NCBI GenBank assembly: GCA_963782475.1
Contig: CAWAJW010000003.1
Span: 496,001-560,000, forward strand
DNA length: 64,000 nt
Direction of reading: 5' to 3'
DNA from: CAVQBP01 sp963782475
GTDB lineage: Bacteria > Bacteroidota > Ignavibacteria > Ignavibacteriales > Ignavibacteriaceae
Part shown: positions 17,098 through 25,864 of the stretch, piece after piece
How the letters are laid out: each line of letters starts with the position of its first letter
Position numbering within the stretch: the first letter of the stretch is position 1
The notes under the pieces: model-generated
Told to the model about the DNA's origin: nothing
Database searches by the model: none
What the model saw: the letters and a program-made list of their open reading frames with translations, nothing else
Made by a program: the position numbers and the translations under genes

Positions 17098-17961
17098 ATT
17101 AATTGGTATCCTGAAAGATTTTTTTATTCACATGCTTCAAAAGATAGTTCATTAAGTCATATTGTCGAAAAAATATTGAAGCAAAAGAAATATGAAATAT
17201 ATATTGCTGAAAGAAATCTCGTTGGCGTTCCGCTCATTCAAAAATTGCGTGAAGAATTAATAAATTGTAATGCTTTGCTTTTAGGATGGACAAAGAATAC
17301 AAAAACAAAAAGTAGTAGTCAAATTATTTCTTTCGAAATTGGAATGGCATTTTCTTTGGGTATACCGATTTATATTATCAAAACTGAAAAAGGTGAAATG
17401 CCATGGTTTTATGATAAACTCACTGACTATATACAAGTTGACGAAATAATAGAAGATAAAATAAGAGATGCATTAAATAAAATTGAACCATTTTCTTTTT
17501 TGCATCCTATTGATTTGTTAATTCCGAAAGAAGAATACTTTAAATATCCAAATAGAAATCAAAGTGAAAACATAACAATTGTACAAGATGATGGTTCACT
17601 AAATCTTCCCCAAAACTTTAATGGCATAATTCATTTTAAATTGGTCAATAGACGACCTAAATCTGAAAAGAATGTAAGAATTATATTAAAATTCCCAAAA
17701 GAAATCGATATTAAATTTGATGCTGGAAGTCTTGATAGAACATCAAAGGTCCAACGAAATGAAATATTTGATATGAGAGAGACATCAAAAGGAATAGTAA
17801 GAATATATTGGGCTTCGCTACCACCTGAAATATATAATATGGAAATTAGGTTTATTAGAAATAATGGAGCAGTTAAAACACAACAGTATTTAGAATGTTT
17901 ATGTTCTAGCGATAATATTATCGGTTGGAGAAAAAAAGAATTTCCAATCCAATTCATATAA
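17098..17961 (+). CDS. TIR-domain-like protein, start codon unclear
   Basis: The N-terminal ~110 residues read as a TIR fold: RFFYSHASKDSSLSHIVEKI (strand 1 and the box-1-like SHASKD), KYEIYIAERNL, LREELINCNALLLGW, then SSSQIISFEIGMAFSLGIPI with Glu in the position of the catalytic TIR glutamate. The C-terminal ~150 residues are a beta-rich domain (FNGIIHFKLVNRR... WRKKEFPIQF). The first ordinary start, TTG 17176, would remove strand 1, so I extended to the in-frame ATT at 17098; a lost ATG is also possible. Bacterial TIR proteins are often NAD+-consuming antiphage effectors. That role is inferred. Confidence 0.6.
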   Translation: MNWYPERFFYSHASKDSSLSHIVEKILKQKKYEIYIAERNLVGVPLIQKLREELINCNALLLGWTKNTKTKSSSQIISFEIGMAFSLGIPIYIIKTEKGEMPWFYDKLTDYIQVDEIIEDKIRDALNKIEPFSFLHPIDLLIPKEEYFKYPNRNQSENITIVQDDGSLNLPQNFNGIIHFKLVNRRPKSEKNVRIILKFPKEIDIKFDAGSLDRTSKVQRNEIFDMRETSKGIVRIYWASLPPEIYNMEIRFIRNNGAVKTQQYLECLCSSDNIIGWRKKEFPIQFI

Positions 17962-18049
17962 AAATTTGCACATAACATCTTTAATAAGTAAAAAGTCAAT
18001 AGGCAATAGCTTTCCTGACAAAAAAAGTTTTGTAAAAAAAAGTAAATCA

Positions 18050-18275
18050 CAACTTCTATAAGCTATAGCAATCAATCATTTAACCTTAAACAACCAAGAC
18101 TGCCAAAATATCTGTAAGGCACACTATGGCAACCAAACATCTTTCGGGACTTTCTTCAAGAAAACTTGAAGATGTATTGAAAAGACAATACAATTCCAGA
18201 TATATAATAGGCATGCGCATTACTACCCAATCAATGCAAACGATTATGCCGGTAAAAGCAAATCAGTTATGTGCC
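18050..18275 (-). ncRNA. Candidate bridge RNA (seekRNA) of IS copy 1
   Basis: The region beyond the transposase stop holds a strong hairpin (CTTCAAG-aaaa-CTTGAAG) and a GCCGG/CCGGC stem. Read as minus-strand RNA it contains GCACATAAC (complement at 18266-18274), identical to the left target half, and TTGCATTG (complement at 18232-18239), complementary to the right half CAATGCAA. The two guides would therefore pair with opposite target strands, as in IS110 bridge RNAs. In IS1111-type elements this RNA lies 3' of the transposase, as here. RNA ends are not known. Confidence 0.6.
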
Positions 18276-19283
18276 GGGGCTTGTAATGCGCGGCCATTGT
18301 AAAGACTTTCTATGAATAAGTTCTTGACCTTTAAATTTGTTATTAAAGCCAGATTTATATTTTAGGACAAAAAAGACGATCCGGGCAATTTCTTTAGCAA
18401 TAATAGTTTTAGCAATGAATTTATTTTTTCTTCTAAGCAGGGAGGTATGGTAGTTACGAATAACAGGATAATACTGGATAGCCCGAATGGCAGCCTCAGA
18501 GAAAGCGACTTTAAGATATTTATTACCATCTTTAGAAGCCCTCTGCTTGGATTTACCAGCAGAATTCCGTGCAGAAGGTGTAAGTCTTGAGTAAGAGAAG
18601 AAATTCTTAAGGTCAGGGAAGCGGTTAATATCATCAACTTCCAGTAAAATAGAAAAGGCATTGATTATACCGATTCCAGGGATCCAAAGTAGTCTTTGAA
18701 TATCATCATTAGGAATAAGGGATGGATGGAGCTGTTTTTCAATATCAATGATTTGTTCATTGAGAAGAGTTTGCAGTTCAGATAATTGCTCATATTGGAA
18801 TTTGGGTATTCCGTCAAGTTGAGTAGGAGAATCAAAGTTAAATTTAGCAAGAAACAGGTGCATAGAATTGATTACGGAAGTATGTCGCTGAACAATTTTA
18901 AGTCTTGCTCTGAGGGCATCGCGAAGGAAGCGGTGTTGGTTAGAAATTTTATGTGCTACAGGAATATAGTTCATTCTAAGGAGCTGAGCAAGAGTAAGAG
19001 AATCAACTTTATCAGTTTTAACTTTAGCATAAGCAATAGCCTTAACATATTTAGCGTGAGCAAGAATCAAAGGGATGTTAATAGAATCAAGGAGATCACT
19101 TAACCAATACCAGGACATAGTAGATTCAACAGTGGTGATATGTTGACCGGGGATAGAGGAGAAATACTGAATGAAGTTATGAGGAAGATTTTTAAAATTA
19201 TCTTTTTTAACGACATTACCATCAGGTTCAACAGTAGTTAAAAAAGAAGTAAATTTGTGAAGATCAATTCCAGTGTAATACAT
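18267..19283 (-). CDS. IS110-family transposase (DEDD/Tnp_20), intact
   Basis: A 338-residue protein. The N-terminal RuvC-like DEDD domain has GIDLH (Asp6), TVEST (Glu53) and KTDKVDS (Asp91/Asp94). The C-terminal Transposase_20 domain has LLWIPGIGIINAFSILLEVD and LTPSARNSAGKSKQRASKDG, with the probable catalytic serine in KVAFSEAA (Ser262). Starts at ATG 19283 behind a strong AGGAGGT ribosome site. The enzyme should excise and insert the element guided by its RNA. It is transcribed opposite to the cassette genes. Copies 2 and 4 are also intact; copies 3, 5 and 6 carry a one-base deletion near codon 31. Confidence 0.95.
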   Translation of the reverse strand: MYYTGIDLHKFTSFLTTVEPDGNVVKKDNFKNLPHNFIQYFSSIPGQHITTVESTMSWYWLSDLLDSINIPLILAHAKYVKAIAYAKVKTDKVDSLTLAQLLRMNYIPVAHKISNQHRFLRDALRARLKIVQRHTSVINSMHLFLAKFNFDSPTQLDGIPKFQYEQLSELQTLLNEQIIDIEKQLHPSLIPNDDIQRLLWIPGIGIINAFSILLEVDDINRFPDLKNFFSYSRLTPSARNSAGKSKQRASKDGNKYLKVAFSEAAIRAIQYYPVIRNYHTSLLRRKNKFIAKTIIAKEIARIVFFVLKYKSGFNNKFKGQELIHRKSLQWPRITSPGT

Positions 19284-19680
19284 TTGATACCTCCTAAGTT
19301 AAAGTTAATTGGTAATGCTAAATTTAACTTTTTACTTATTGGAAATATCAATGCAATTTAAGTTGACAGCATTTTACGCATTCGGCTTTTTTGAGATTTT
19401 TAAGGTAGATGATCCGCTTAAAGTATCTTGTTCAACGTAGTCAAATTAATTAATAGTCTTGCAAACTGTGCTTTTCGTAAACGGAAAGTTAAGCACAGTT
19501 TGCTTAATCTTTGGCAGAAGTAATAAATAAAAGTTTCTTAGTTATGGGCTGCAACTTAATTGCGGTTCGTTATGTGCTAAAAGTAAAATATAATTATTAA
19601 TTAAACAATTGAAATTGAAAAGGGAATATTAATCTTAAAAGACTTATTCAACTTATAAATGTTTTTGTTATGGTATTAAT

Positions 19681-20379
19681 ATGAAGTTATTTTATTCATC
19701 TATCCCAGTTATATTTTTGTTCCTTATAGGTTGCTCATCAACTTCCAAAATAACAGATTATTCTTCCAAAGAAGATTTCTATAAGGATATAAATTCTTCT
19801 ATAAAGGATAGAGATGTTAATGTTACAACCGATAGTTCATTTCTTTGCCTGAAAGGTTCGATAATCAAAGATGATTATTTAGTTGCGATTACACACATTC
19901 AAGAAGAAAAAGAAAAGATTTCTTTAAAAGATATTAAGAAAATTAAATACTATGGCAATGCTTATGAAATGCCTTCAGCCTATATATGGTTAAAAAATGG
20001 TAAGGAATTAAAAGTGGACAATGTTAAAATTATACCGGATTCAACTATACAGTTTCCTAATTTTATAACGACGAATGAATATATACCAATTTTTAAAGTC
20101 AAAAAGATTTCTTACAAAACCAGATGGCAAGGTACTGTAATTGGTGTACCTTTGGGATTTTTGTGTGGTGCTTTAATAGGTGGAATATCAGGCGCGTCCG
20201 GAGCATTTCCACATACTAATACAGGAGGCAATGAACCCCTAACATTTGATTCAGAAACTTCTGGAATAGTGGGAGCTTTTTGGGGTTCTATAATTGGAAC
20301 TATTACAGGTGTTATTCTAGGATATATAATTGGTTGGGATCATGTATATCAATTTGATTCTTATTTTACATCCCATTAG
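19681..20379 (+). CDS. Predicted lipoprotein, 232 aa (paralogue of 15233-15862)
   Basis: Signal peptide with lipobox LIGC followed by SSTSKITDY. Blocks such as IKKIKYYGNAYEMPSAYIWL, VKIIPDSTIQF and a Gly-rich hydrophobic C-terminus (GTITGVILGYIIGWDHVYQF) match the lipoprotein of cassette 17 throughout, with an extra Gly/Ser-rich insert around residue 165-190. The two hydrophobic stretches could insert in a membrane. Cassette 20, 106-base AT-rich leader after R'. Function unknown. Confidence 0.78.
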   Translation: MKLFYSSIPVIFLFLIGCSSTSKITDYSSKEDFYKDINSSIKDRDVNVTTDSSFLCLKGSIIKDDYLVAITHIQEEKEKISLKDIKKIKYYGNAYEMPSAYIWLKNGKELKVDNVKIIPDSTIQFPNFITTNEYIPIFKVKKISYKTRWQGTVIGVPLGFLCGALIGGISGASGAFPHTNTGGNEPLTFDSETSGIVGAFWGSIIGTITGVILGYIIGWDHVYQFDSYFTSH

Positions 20380-20499
20380 TATTAAAGAAAAGTCATTGCA
20401 TTTGAGGTAAAAAGGTAGCACATAACATCTTTAATAAGTAAAAAGTCAATAGGCAATAGCTTTCCTGACAAAAAAAGTTTTGTAAAAAAAAGTAAATCA

Positions 20500-20725
20500 C
20501 AACTTCTATAAGCTATAGCAATCAATCATTTAACCTTAAACAACCAAGACTGCCAAAATATCTGTAAGGCACACTATGGCAACCAAACATCTTTCGGGAC
20601 TTTCTTCAAGAAAACTTGAAGATGTATTGAAAAGACAATACAATTCCAGATATATAATAGGCATGCGCATTACTACCCAATCAATGCAAACGATTATGCC
20701 GGTAAAAGCAAATCAGTTATGTGCC
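20500..20725 (-). ncRNA. Candidate bridge RNA of IS copy 2
   Basis: Guide complements lie at 20716-20724 (GTTATGTGC) and 20682-20689 (CAATGCAA), identical to copy 1. Both match the attC it sits in. Confidence 0.55.
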
Positions 20726-21733
20726 GGGGCTTGTAATGCGCGGCCATTGTAAAGACTTTATATGAATAAGTTCTTGACCTTTAAATTTGTTATTAAAGCC
20801 AGATTTATATTTTAGGACAAAAAAGACGATCCGGGCAATTTCTTTAGCAATAATAGTTTTAGCAATGAATTTATTTTTTCTTCTAAGCAGGGAGGTATGG
20901 TAGTTACGAATAACAGGATAATACTGGATAGCCCGAATGGCAGCCTCAGAGAAAGCGACTTTAAGATATTTATTACCATCTTTAGAAGCCCTCTGCTTGG
21001 ATTTACCAGCAGAATTCCGTGCAGAAGGTGTAAGTCTTGAGTAAGAGAAGAAATTCTTAAGGTCAGGGAAGCGGTTAATATCATCAACTTCCAGTAAAAT
21101 AGAAAAGGCATTGATTATACCGATTCCAGGGATCCAAAGTAGTCTTTGAATATCATCATTAGGAATAAGGGATGGATGGAGCTGTTTTTCAATATCGATG
21201 ATTTGTTCATTGAGAAGAGTTTGCAGTTCAGATAATTGCTCATATTGGAATTTGGGTATTCCGTCAAGTTGAGTAGGAGAATCAAAGTTAAATTTAGCAA
21301 GAAACAGGTGCATAGAATTGGTTACGGAAGTATGTCGCTGAACAATTTTAAGTCTTGCTCTGAGGGCATCGCGAAGGAAGGGGTGTTGGTTAGAAATTTT
21401 ATGTGCTACAGGAATATAGTTCATTCTAAGGAGCTGAGCAAGAGTAAGAGAATCAACTTTATCAGTTTTAACTTTAGCATAAGCAATAGCCTTAACATAT
21501 TTAGCGTGAGCAAGAATCAAAGGGATGTTAATAGAATCAAGGAGATCACTTAACCAATACCAGGACATAGTAGATTCAACAGTGGTGATATGTTGACCGG
21601 GGATAGAGGAGAAATACTGAATGAAGTTATGAGGAAGATTTTTAAAGTTATCTTTTTTAACGACATTACCATCAGGTTCAACAGTAGTTAAAAAAGAAGT
21701 AAATTTGTGAAGATCAATTCCAGTGTAATACAT
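20717..21733 (-). CDS. IS110-family transposase, copy 2, intact
   Basis: 338 residues, differing from copy 1 at a handful of positions (for example HPFLRD for HRFLRD near residue 118, and IHIKS for IHRKS near the end). All DEDD residues and the C-terminal serine motif are kept. Ribosome site AGGAGGT precedes ATG 21733. Confidence 0.95.
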   Translation of the reverse strand: MYYTGIDLHKFTSFLTTVEPDGNVVKKDNFKNLPHNFIQYFSSIPGQHITTVESTMSWYWLSDLLDSINIPLILAHAKYVKAIAYAKVKTDKVDSLTLAQLLRMNYIPVAHKISNQHPFLRDALRARLKIVQRHTSVTNSMHLFLAKFNFDSPTQLDGIPKFQYEQLSELQTLLNEQIIDIEKQLHPSLIPNDDIQRLLWIPGIGIINAFSILLEVDDINRFPDLKNFFSYSRLTPSARNSAGKSKQRASKDGNKYLKVAFSEAAIRAIQYYPVIRNYHTSLLRRKNKFIAKTIIAKEIARIVFFVLKYKSGFNNKFKGQELIHIKSLQWPRITSPGT

Positions 21734-22043
21734 TTGATACCTCCTAAGTTAAAGTTAATTGGTAATGCTAAATTTAACTTTTTACTTATTGGAAATATCA
21801 ATGCAATTTAAGTTGACAGCATTTTACGCATTCGGCTTTTTTGAGATTTTTGAAGTAGATGATCCGCATAAAGTATCTTGTTCAACGTAGTCAAATTAAT
21901 TAATAGTCTTGCAAACTGTGCTTTTCGTAAACGGAAAGTTAAGCACAGTTTGCTTAATCTTTGGCAGAAGTAATAAATAAAAGTTTCTAGTTATGGGCTG
22001 CAACTTAATTGCGGTTCGTTATACCAAATAGTAAAATAGGAAT

Positions 22044-22679
22044 ATGAATAGACTCACTTATTTAATAGTTTTAATAACACTTATTTATCAAATTATGGTT
22101 TATAGTCAGATAAATAATTTCGGATTAAAACTTGGTATTCAATCTGCTGGAGTAGCGGATAATCAATCTGCGGATGGTCGTATACTTGGTTTTAGTATAT
22201 ATGGTTATGCCGATTTGAATATATCTCACAATTTTAATTCTACTATAGATTTAGGATTAACTCAACGTGGATATAAAAATAAAATGATAGAAACCAATGA
22301 AGAAGGAGAATTTATCCAAGATGTAATAGCAACATCAAAAGTAACTTATATTTCTATTTCTCCTTTCGTAAATTATAACATTTTCTTACCATCAAATATT
22401 ATTTATTTAGGTATGGCACCAAGATTTGATATTTTAGTTAATAAAGAGTCTGGCAAATTTTCTTTTACAACTATTACCATAACAGACGAATTAATAAATT
22501 ATTTAGATAAAACAATTTGGGGTATATCATTCGTCGCTGGTATTAAAGATATAAAATTAAGTGGAATAAATTTTAGGATAGAAGGAAAATATGAAATGGA
22601 CATAACTGATTCTTTAAGCAAATATCCCGCAAATTATAAGAACAATGTTTTAATGTTATTAATAGGTTTAAACATATAA
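22044..22679 (+). CDS. PorT-like outer-membrane beta-barrel protein, 211 aa
   Basis: Signal peptide ending near IMVYSQ, then NNFGLKLGIQSAGVAD, a typical first strand of the outer-membrane PorT-like family. Further strands are FNSTIDLGLTQRGYKNK, YISISPFVNYNIFL and IYLGMAPRFDILVNK, and the C-terminal one is NVLMLLIGLNI. It probably folds as an 8-10-strand barrel. AGGAAT precedes the ATG, 19 bases after R'. Cassette 21. Confidence 0.78.
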   Translation: MNRLTYLIVLITLIYQIMVYSQINNFGLKLGIQSAGVADNQSADGRILGFSIYGYADLNISHNFNSTIDLGLTQRGYKNKMIETNEEGEFIQDVIATSKVTYISISPFVNYNIFLPSNIIYLGMAPRFDILVNKESGKFSFTTITITDELINYLDKTIWGISFVAGIKDIKLSGINFRIEGKYEMDITDSLSKYPANYKNNVLMLLIGLNI

Positions 22680-22688
22680 ATTGGGGTG

Positions 22689-22919
22689 GTATAACAATGC
22701 AATTTAAGTTGACAGCATTTTACGCACTTGATTTTTTTGAGATTTTGAAGGTAGATGATCCGCAAAAAGTATCTTGTTCAAAGTAAGTGCTCTAAATAAT
22801 TTCTTGCAAACTGTGCTTGTCGTAAACGGAAAGTTAAGCACAGTTTGCTTAATCTTTGGCAGATGTAATAAATAAAAGTTTCTAGTTAGGGGCTGCAACT
22901 TAATTGCGGTTCGTTAGGC
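22689..22919 (+). repeat. attC site 21
   Basis: R'' GTATAAC 22689-22695, R' GTTAGGC 22913-22919, 231 bp. It has the variant GTGCTCTAAATAATTTC spacer. Cassette 21 ends pair as GTTATACCA / TGGTATAAC. Confidence 0.93.
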
Positions 22920-22923
22920 AATA

Positions 22924-23559
22924 ATGCAAAAATATATTCTTATATCAATATTATTTATAAACAACACAAATTATTCTCAAGTAGTTGATACTACAAAATG
23001 GAATGCAAAATATATTGATTCTTTAGGTATATCATTTGAATATCCATCATATTTTGAATTGGATAATTTTGATTATGGAGATACCCAACCTGGAGAAATT
23101 ATATTTGCGCAACTTGTATATGAATATTATGTAGAATATGGAAAAGCATCGGAATATATGAATGATCCAGACACAACACGCTTATTATATATTGATTATC
23201 CAACATCTTTAGCTTTATTAATCACCGATAAGAGTATTGAAGAAATAGGAAGAGAAAATGAATATACAGTAAAAGATAGTTTATGGTATGATACAAAAAT
23301 GTTAGAGGATGGTTGGTCGGATGAGCCAGCTAAGGAATATAAATTTGAAAAATGGAAAGGATATATTTCAACTACTCCTGCCAGAATATATTTTGCGGGT
23401 GGCGGTGGATGTTTAACAGCAGCAGGTGAGGAACAAAGAATTATATTAATGAAACGAATAAATGCAGATAAAAAAATATTTGCAATTGCAAGCGGTTTCG
23501 ATTTTCCAGAAGGTGGTACAATTTTACAGATGATTTGCAAAAGTATATCAATAAAATAA
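22924..23559 (+). CDS. Predicted exported protein, 211 aa
   Basis: The ATG lies only four bases after the R' box, so any ribosome site would be within attC; the transcript may be leaderless or read through. The N-terminus MQKYILISILFINNTNYSQ is a signal peptide. The mature part begins WNAKYIDSLGISFEYPSYFE, with a later GGGGCLTAAGEEQRIILMKR segment. This resembles the small exported proteins with a 'gisf.yPs.w' opening seen across Bacteroidota. No name can be given. Cassette 22. Confidence 0.7.
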   Translation: MQKYILISILFINNTNYSQVVDTTKWNAKYIDSLGISFEYPSYFELDNFDYGDTQPGEIIFAQLVYEYYVEYGKASEYMNDPDTTRLLYIDYPTSLALLITDKSIEEIGRENEYTVKDSLWYDTKMLEDGWSDEPAKEYKFEKWKGYISTTPARIYFAGGGGCLTAAGEEQRIILMKRINADKKIFAIASGFDFPEGGTILQMICKSISIK

Positions 23560-23564
23560 AAATT

Positions 23565-23796
23565 GCCTAACAATGCAATTTAAGTTGACAGCATTTTACG
23601 CATTAGGCTTTTTTGAGATTTTAGAGGTAGATGATCCGCAAAAAGTATCTTGTTCAACATAGTCAAATTAATTAAGAGTCTTGCAAACTGTGCTTGTCGT
23701 AAACGGAAAGTTAAGCGCAGTTTGCATAATCTTTGGCAGAAGAAATAAATAAAAGTTTCTTGTTTTGGGCTGCAACTTAATTGCGGTTCGTTATAC
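23565..23796 (+). repeat. attC site 22
   Basis: R'' GCCTAAC 23565-23571, R' GTTATAC 23790-23796, 232 bp. One inner-stem base differs (AAGCGCAGTTTGC). Cassette 22 ends pair as GTTAGGCAAT / ATTGCCTAAC. Confidence 0.92.
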
Positions 23797-23823
23797 AACA
23801 TTAAAGGGATGATAAATAAATTA

Positions 23824-24470
23824 ATGAAAAAATATGTTCATATAACCGCTTGCATATTTTTATTGCTTTAACTAGCATTCGTATTAGAACAATCTATTAT
23901 TTATAGGTGGAAATCTAGGATTTTAAAACTGATCAAAGCTCGATTATAAGCCTGACATAATTAGTGATGGATATGATATAAATTTTGGCAAAAGGAATTA
24001 ATGCTGGTTTATTTTTAGAATATCCAATTACAAGTCAATTTATGAATTAATACAGAATTAAATTATAGTATGCGAGGAGAGAACATAAATCAAAAGAAGT
24101 ATATTGGCCTGTCAATAATAAATTCATGACAAAATTGGATTAATTGAAATTCCTATTACCCTTCAATATAGAATACCATTAGAAATAAATATAAAACCAA
24201 ACATATTTGCTGGACCGAAGCATCATTTTTATTAAAAGCAAGAACTGAATATTATGAAAATGATATTATTCAAAGAGAAGTGAATCCAAAGAGCTTATCA
24301 GATGAATATGAAATTACTTTTCGGAATTGGAGCGGATTATAATTTGTTTGCAAATAAAATAATATTCGAAATAAGATATTATTATGGAATAAGCAATATT
24401 ATGAAATTGAATCATCTGAAACTACAAACAAAACAATTTCATTTAATATGGGTATGCTTTTTTAATAAAA
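23824..24470 (+). pseudogene. Decayed PorT-like barrel gene
   Basis: ATG 23824 opens a signal peptide (MKKYVHITACIFLLL) that stops after 15 codons. Fragments in other frames then read AGLFLEYPITSQF, GLIEIPITLQYRIPLEI, NIFAGP, and finally near 24440 TISFNMGMLF. This order of strands matches PorT-like outer-membrane barrels such as 22044-22679. Several indels and stops are needed to restore it. Cassette 23 still has intact, well-paired ends. Confidence 0.55.
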
Positions 24471-24479
24471 TAAAATGTT

Positions 24480-24710
24480 GTATAACAATGCAATTTAAGT
24501 TGACAGCATTTTACGCATTCGGCTTTTTAGAGATTTTTGGGGTAGATGATCCGCCTAAAGTATCTTGTTCAATGTAGTCAAATTAATTAATAGTCTTGCA
24601 AACTGTGCTTGTCGTAAACGGAAAATTAAGCACAGTTTGCTTAATCTTTGGCAGAAGTAATAAAAAAAGTTTCTCGTTTTGGGCTGCAACTTAATTGCGG
24701 TTCGTTAGGT
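24480..24710 (+). repeat. attC site 23
   Basis: R'' GTATAAC 24480-24486, R' GTTAGGT 24704-24710, 231 bp. Cassette 23 ends pair over 11 bases (GTTATACAACA / TGTTGTATAAC). Confidence 0.93.
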
Positions 24711-24725
24711 TGTAATTAGTAAAAT

Positions 24726-25560
24726 ATGAAGAAGTCAGAACTCATTTCATTAAAAGACACAGTATCGAAAATAAATTTTAATTTACAAACAGCCTATGCT
24801 GAATTGTTTCGTGTATTTACTCTAAGAATTAATTAATATGCCCATAGTTTTTTTCCCAATTAAAAAATAAGCTATGGTTTTAGAATCGAAATAATGTTAA
24901 TGGGAAAAATTTTTGCAAATTTAATGAATTATCTTACCCTGATAAAAAATTCATAACTAAGTTTTCTCGAGCTAATAAACCTGGATAGCAATTATTTTAT
25001 ATATTTGATAATTTTATAACTACTATTGCCGAATTGATGCCATATTGGTCTAAAGACTTAAACGTTGGAGATATATTTACTGTTACTGTTGGTCAATGGT
25101 ATTGCAAAAAAGTAATTTACGTTGCTTGTATTCCTGATTATAATAATGATAGATTAAAATCCATTCTAGAAAAAAAATTATAAGATTTAAAACAGGGAAC
25201 AATTGTTTGGGAATATTAGGAATACATTAATTCAGTTTTTCTGTTCTCAAGGTTTTTATCAACCTAATATATATAATTTTACAAGTGCGTTTTGTAATGC
25301 TATAATTCATAATTTCGAATTATGGGTGAGAATATAGATGGTATCTTATACACAAGTACACAATATATGGCTGGATGGAATTTAGCAATATTTCCAAAAT
25401 TTGTTGATGAATATTAGAATTATAAAATGTTTATAAACTACACATTCGAAAACAAGGTTTTTCTGCTGACGGAAAACCCATTTATGATAATTTTAAAAGT
25501 TCAGAGCCAGTGTTTCTAAAGGAAATAGACTTTTTGAAGCAAAAAATAATATGGGAATAA
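24726..25560 (+). pseudogene. Decayed gene, possibly RES-domain-like
   Basis: ATG 24726 gives MKKSELISLKDTVSKINFNL and stops after 37 codons. Later fragments in various frames include KFSRANKPG, FDNFITTIAELMPYW, VGDIFTVTVGQWYCKKVIYV and NIDGILYTSTQYMAGWNLAI. The order 'R-N-PG ... YxS/F ... AE ... YPS...GWN.A' recalls RES-domain NAD-degrading toxins, but the family call is tentative. At least five disruptions are present. Cassette 24 has intact ends. Confidence 0.4.
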
Positions 25561-25588
25561 TTCTTTTTAAAATGTTCAGTTTATAACA

Positions 25589-25821
25589 ACCTAACAAATG
25601 CAATTTAAGTTGACAGCATTTTACGCATTCGGCTTTTTTGAGATTTTTAAGGTAGTTGATCCGCTTAAAGTATCTTGTTCAAAGTAGTCAAATTAATTAA
25701 TAGTCTTGCAAACTGTGCTTTGCGTAAACGGAAAGTTAAGCACAGTTTGCTTAATCTTCGGCAGTAATAATAAATATAAGTTTCTAGTTATGGGCTGCAA
25801 CTTAATTGCGGTTCGTTAGGT
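25589..25821 (+). repeat. attC site 24
   Basis: R'' ACCTAAC 25589-25595, R' GTTAGGT 25815-25821, 233 bp. Cassette 24 ends pair as GTTAGGTTGT / ACAACCTAAC. Confidence 0.93.
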
Positions 25822-25864
25822 GCATAAGTAAATAAAAAGAGATACTAAAAAAAATAAAATAAAG

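Larger units (their letters stand above)
17977..19349 (-). mobile_element. IS110-family (IS1111-like) element, copy 1, 1373 bp
   Basis: The element lies exactly after the AAC of the R'' box. Its ends carry a subterminal inverted repeat AATAAGTAAAAAGT (left at about 17982-17996, right complement ending near 19342), a trait of the IS1111 subgroup. No target duplication is evident. It contains one transposase gene on the minus strand and ~290 bases of non-coding DNA beyond the transposase stop. Five near-identical copies occur at 20427, 31178, 45327, 50026 and 58211, all at the same attC position and orientation. Confidence 0.9.
17970..19575 (+). repeat. attC site 19, interrupted by IS copy 1
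   Basis: R'' ACATAAC 17970-17976, rest of the site from 19350, R' GTTATGT 19569-19575. Without the insertion it is 233 bp. Cassette 19 ends pair as GTTATGTGC / GCACATAAC. Confidence 0.9.
20427..21799 (-). mobile_element. IS110-family (IS1111-like) element, copy 2
   Basis: 1373 bp, same ends, orientation and attC position as copy 1. Left flank GGTAGCACATAAC is shared with copy 4. The transposase is intact. Confidence 0.9.
20420..22024 (+). repeat. attC site 20, interrupted by IS copy 2
   Basis: R'' ACATAAC 20420-20426, rest from 21800, R' GTTATAC 22018-22024. Cassette 20 ends pair over 11 bases (GTTATGTGCTA / TAGCACATAAC). Confidence 0.9.

Noticed and set aside
18362..18661. Extra open frames inside the IS copies (99, 61 and 105 codons, repeated in each copy)
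   Set aside because: They are shadow frames of the transposase gene, present only because the gene is repeated; no start signals.
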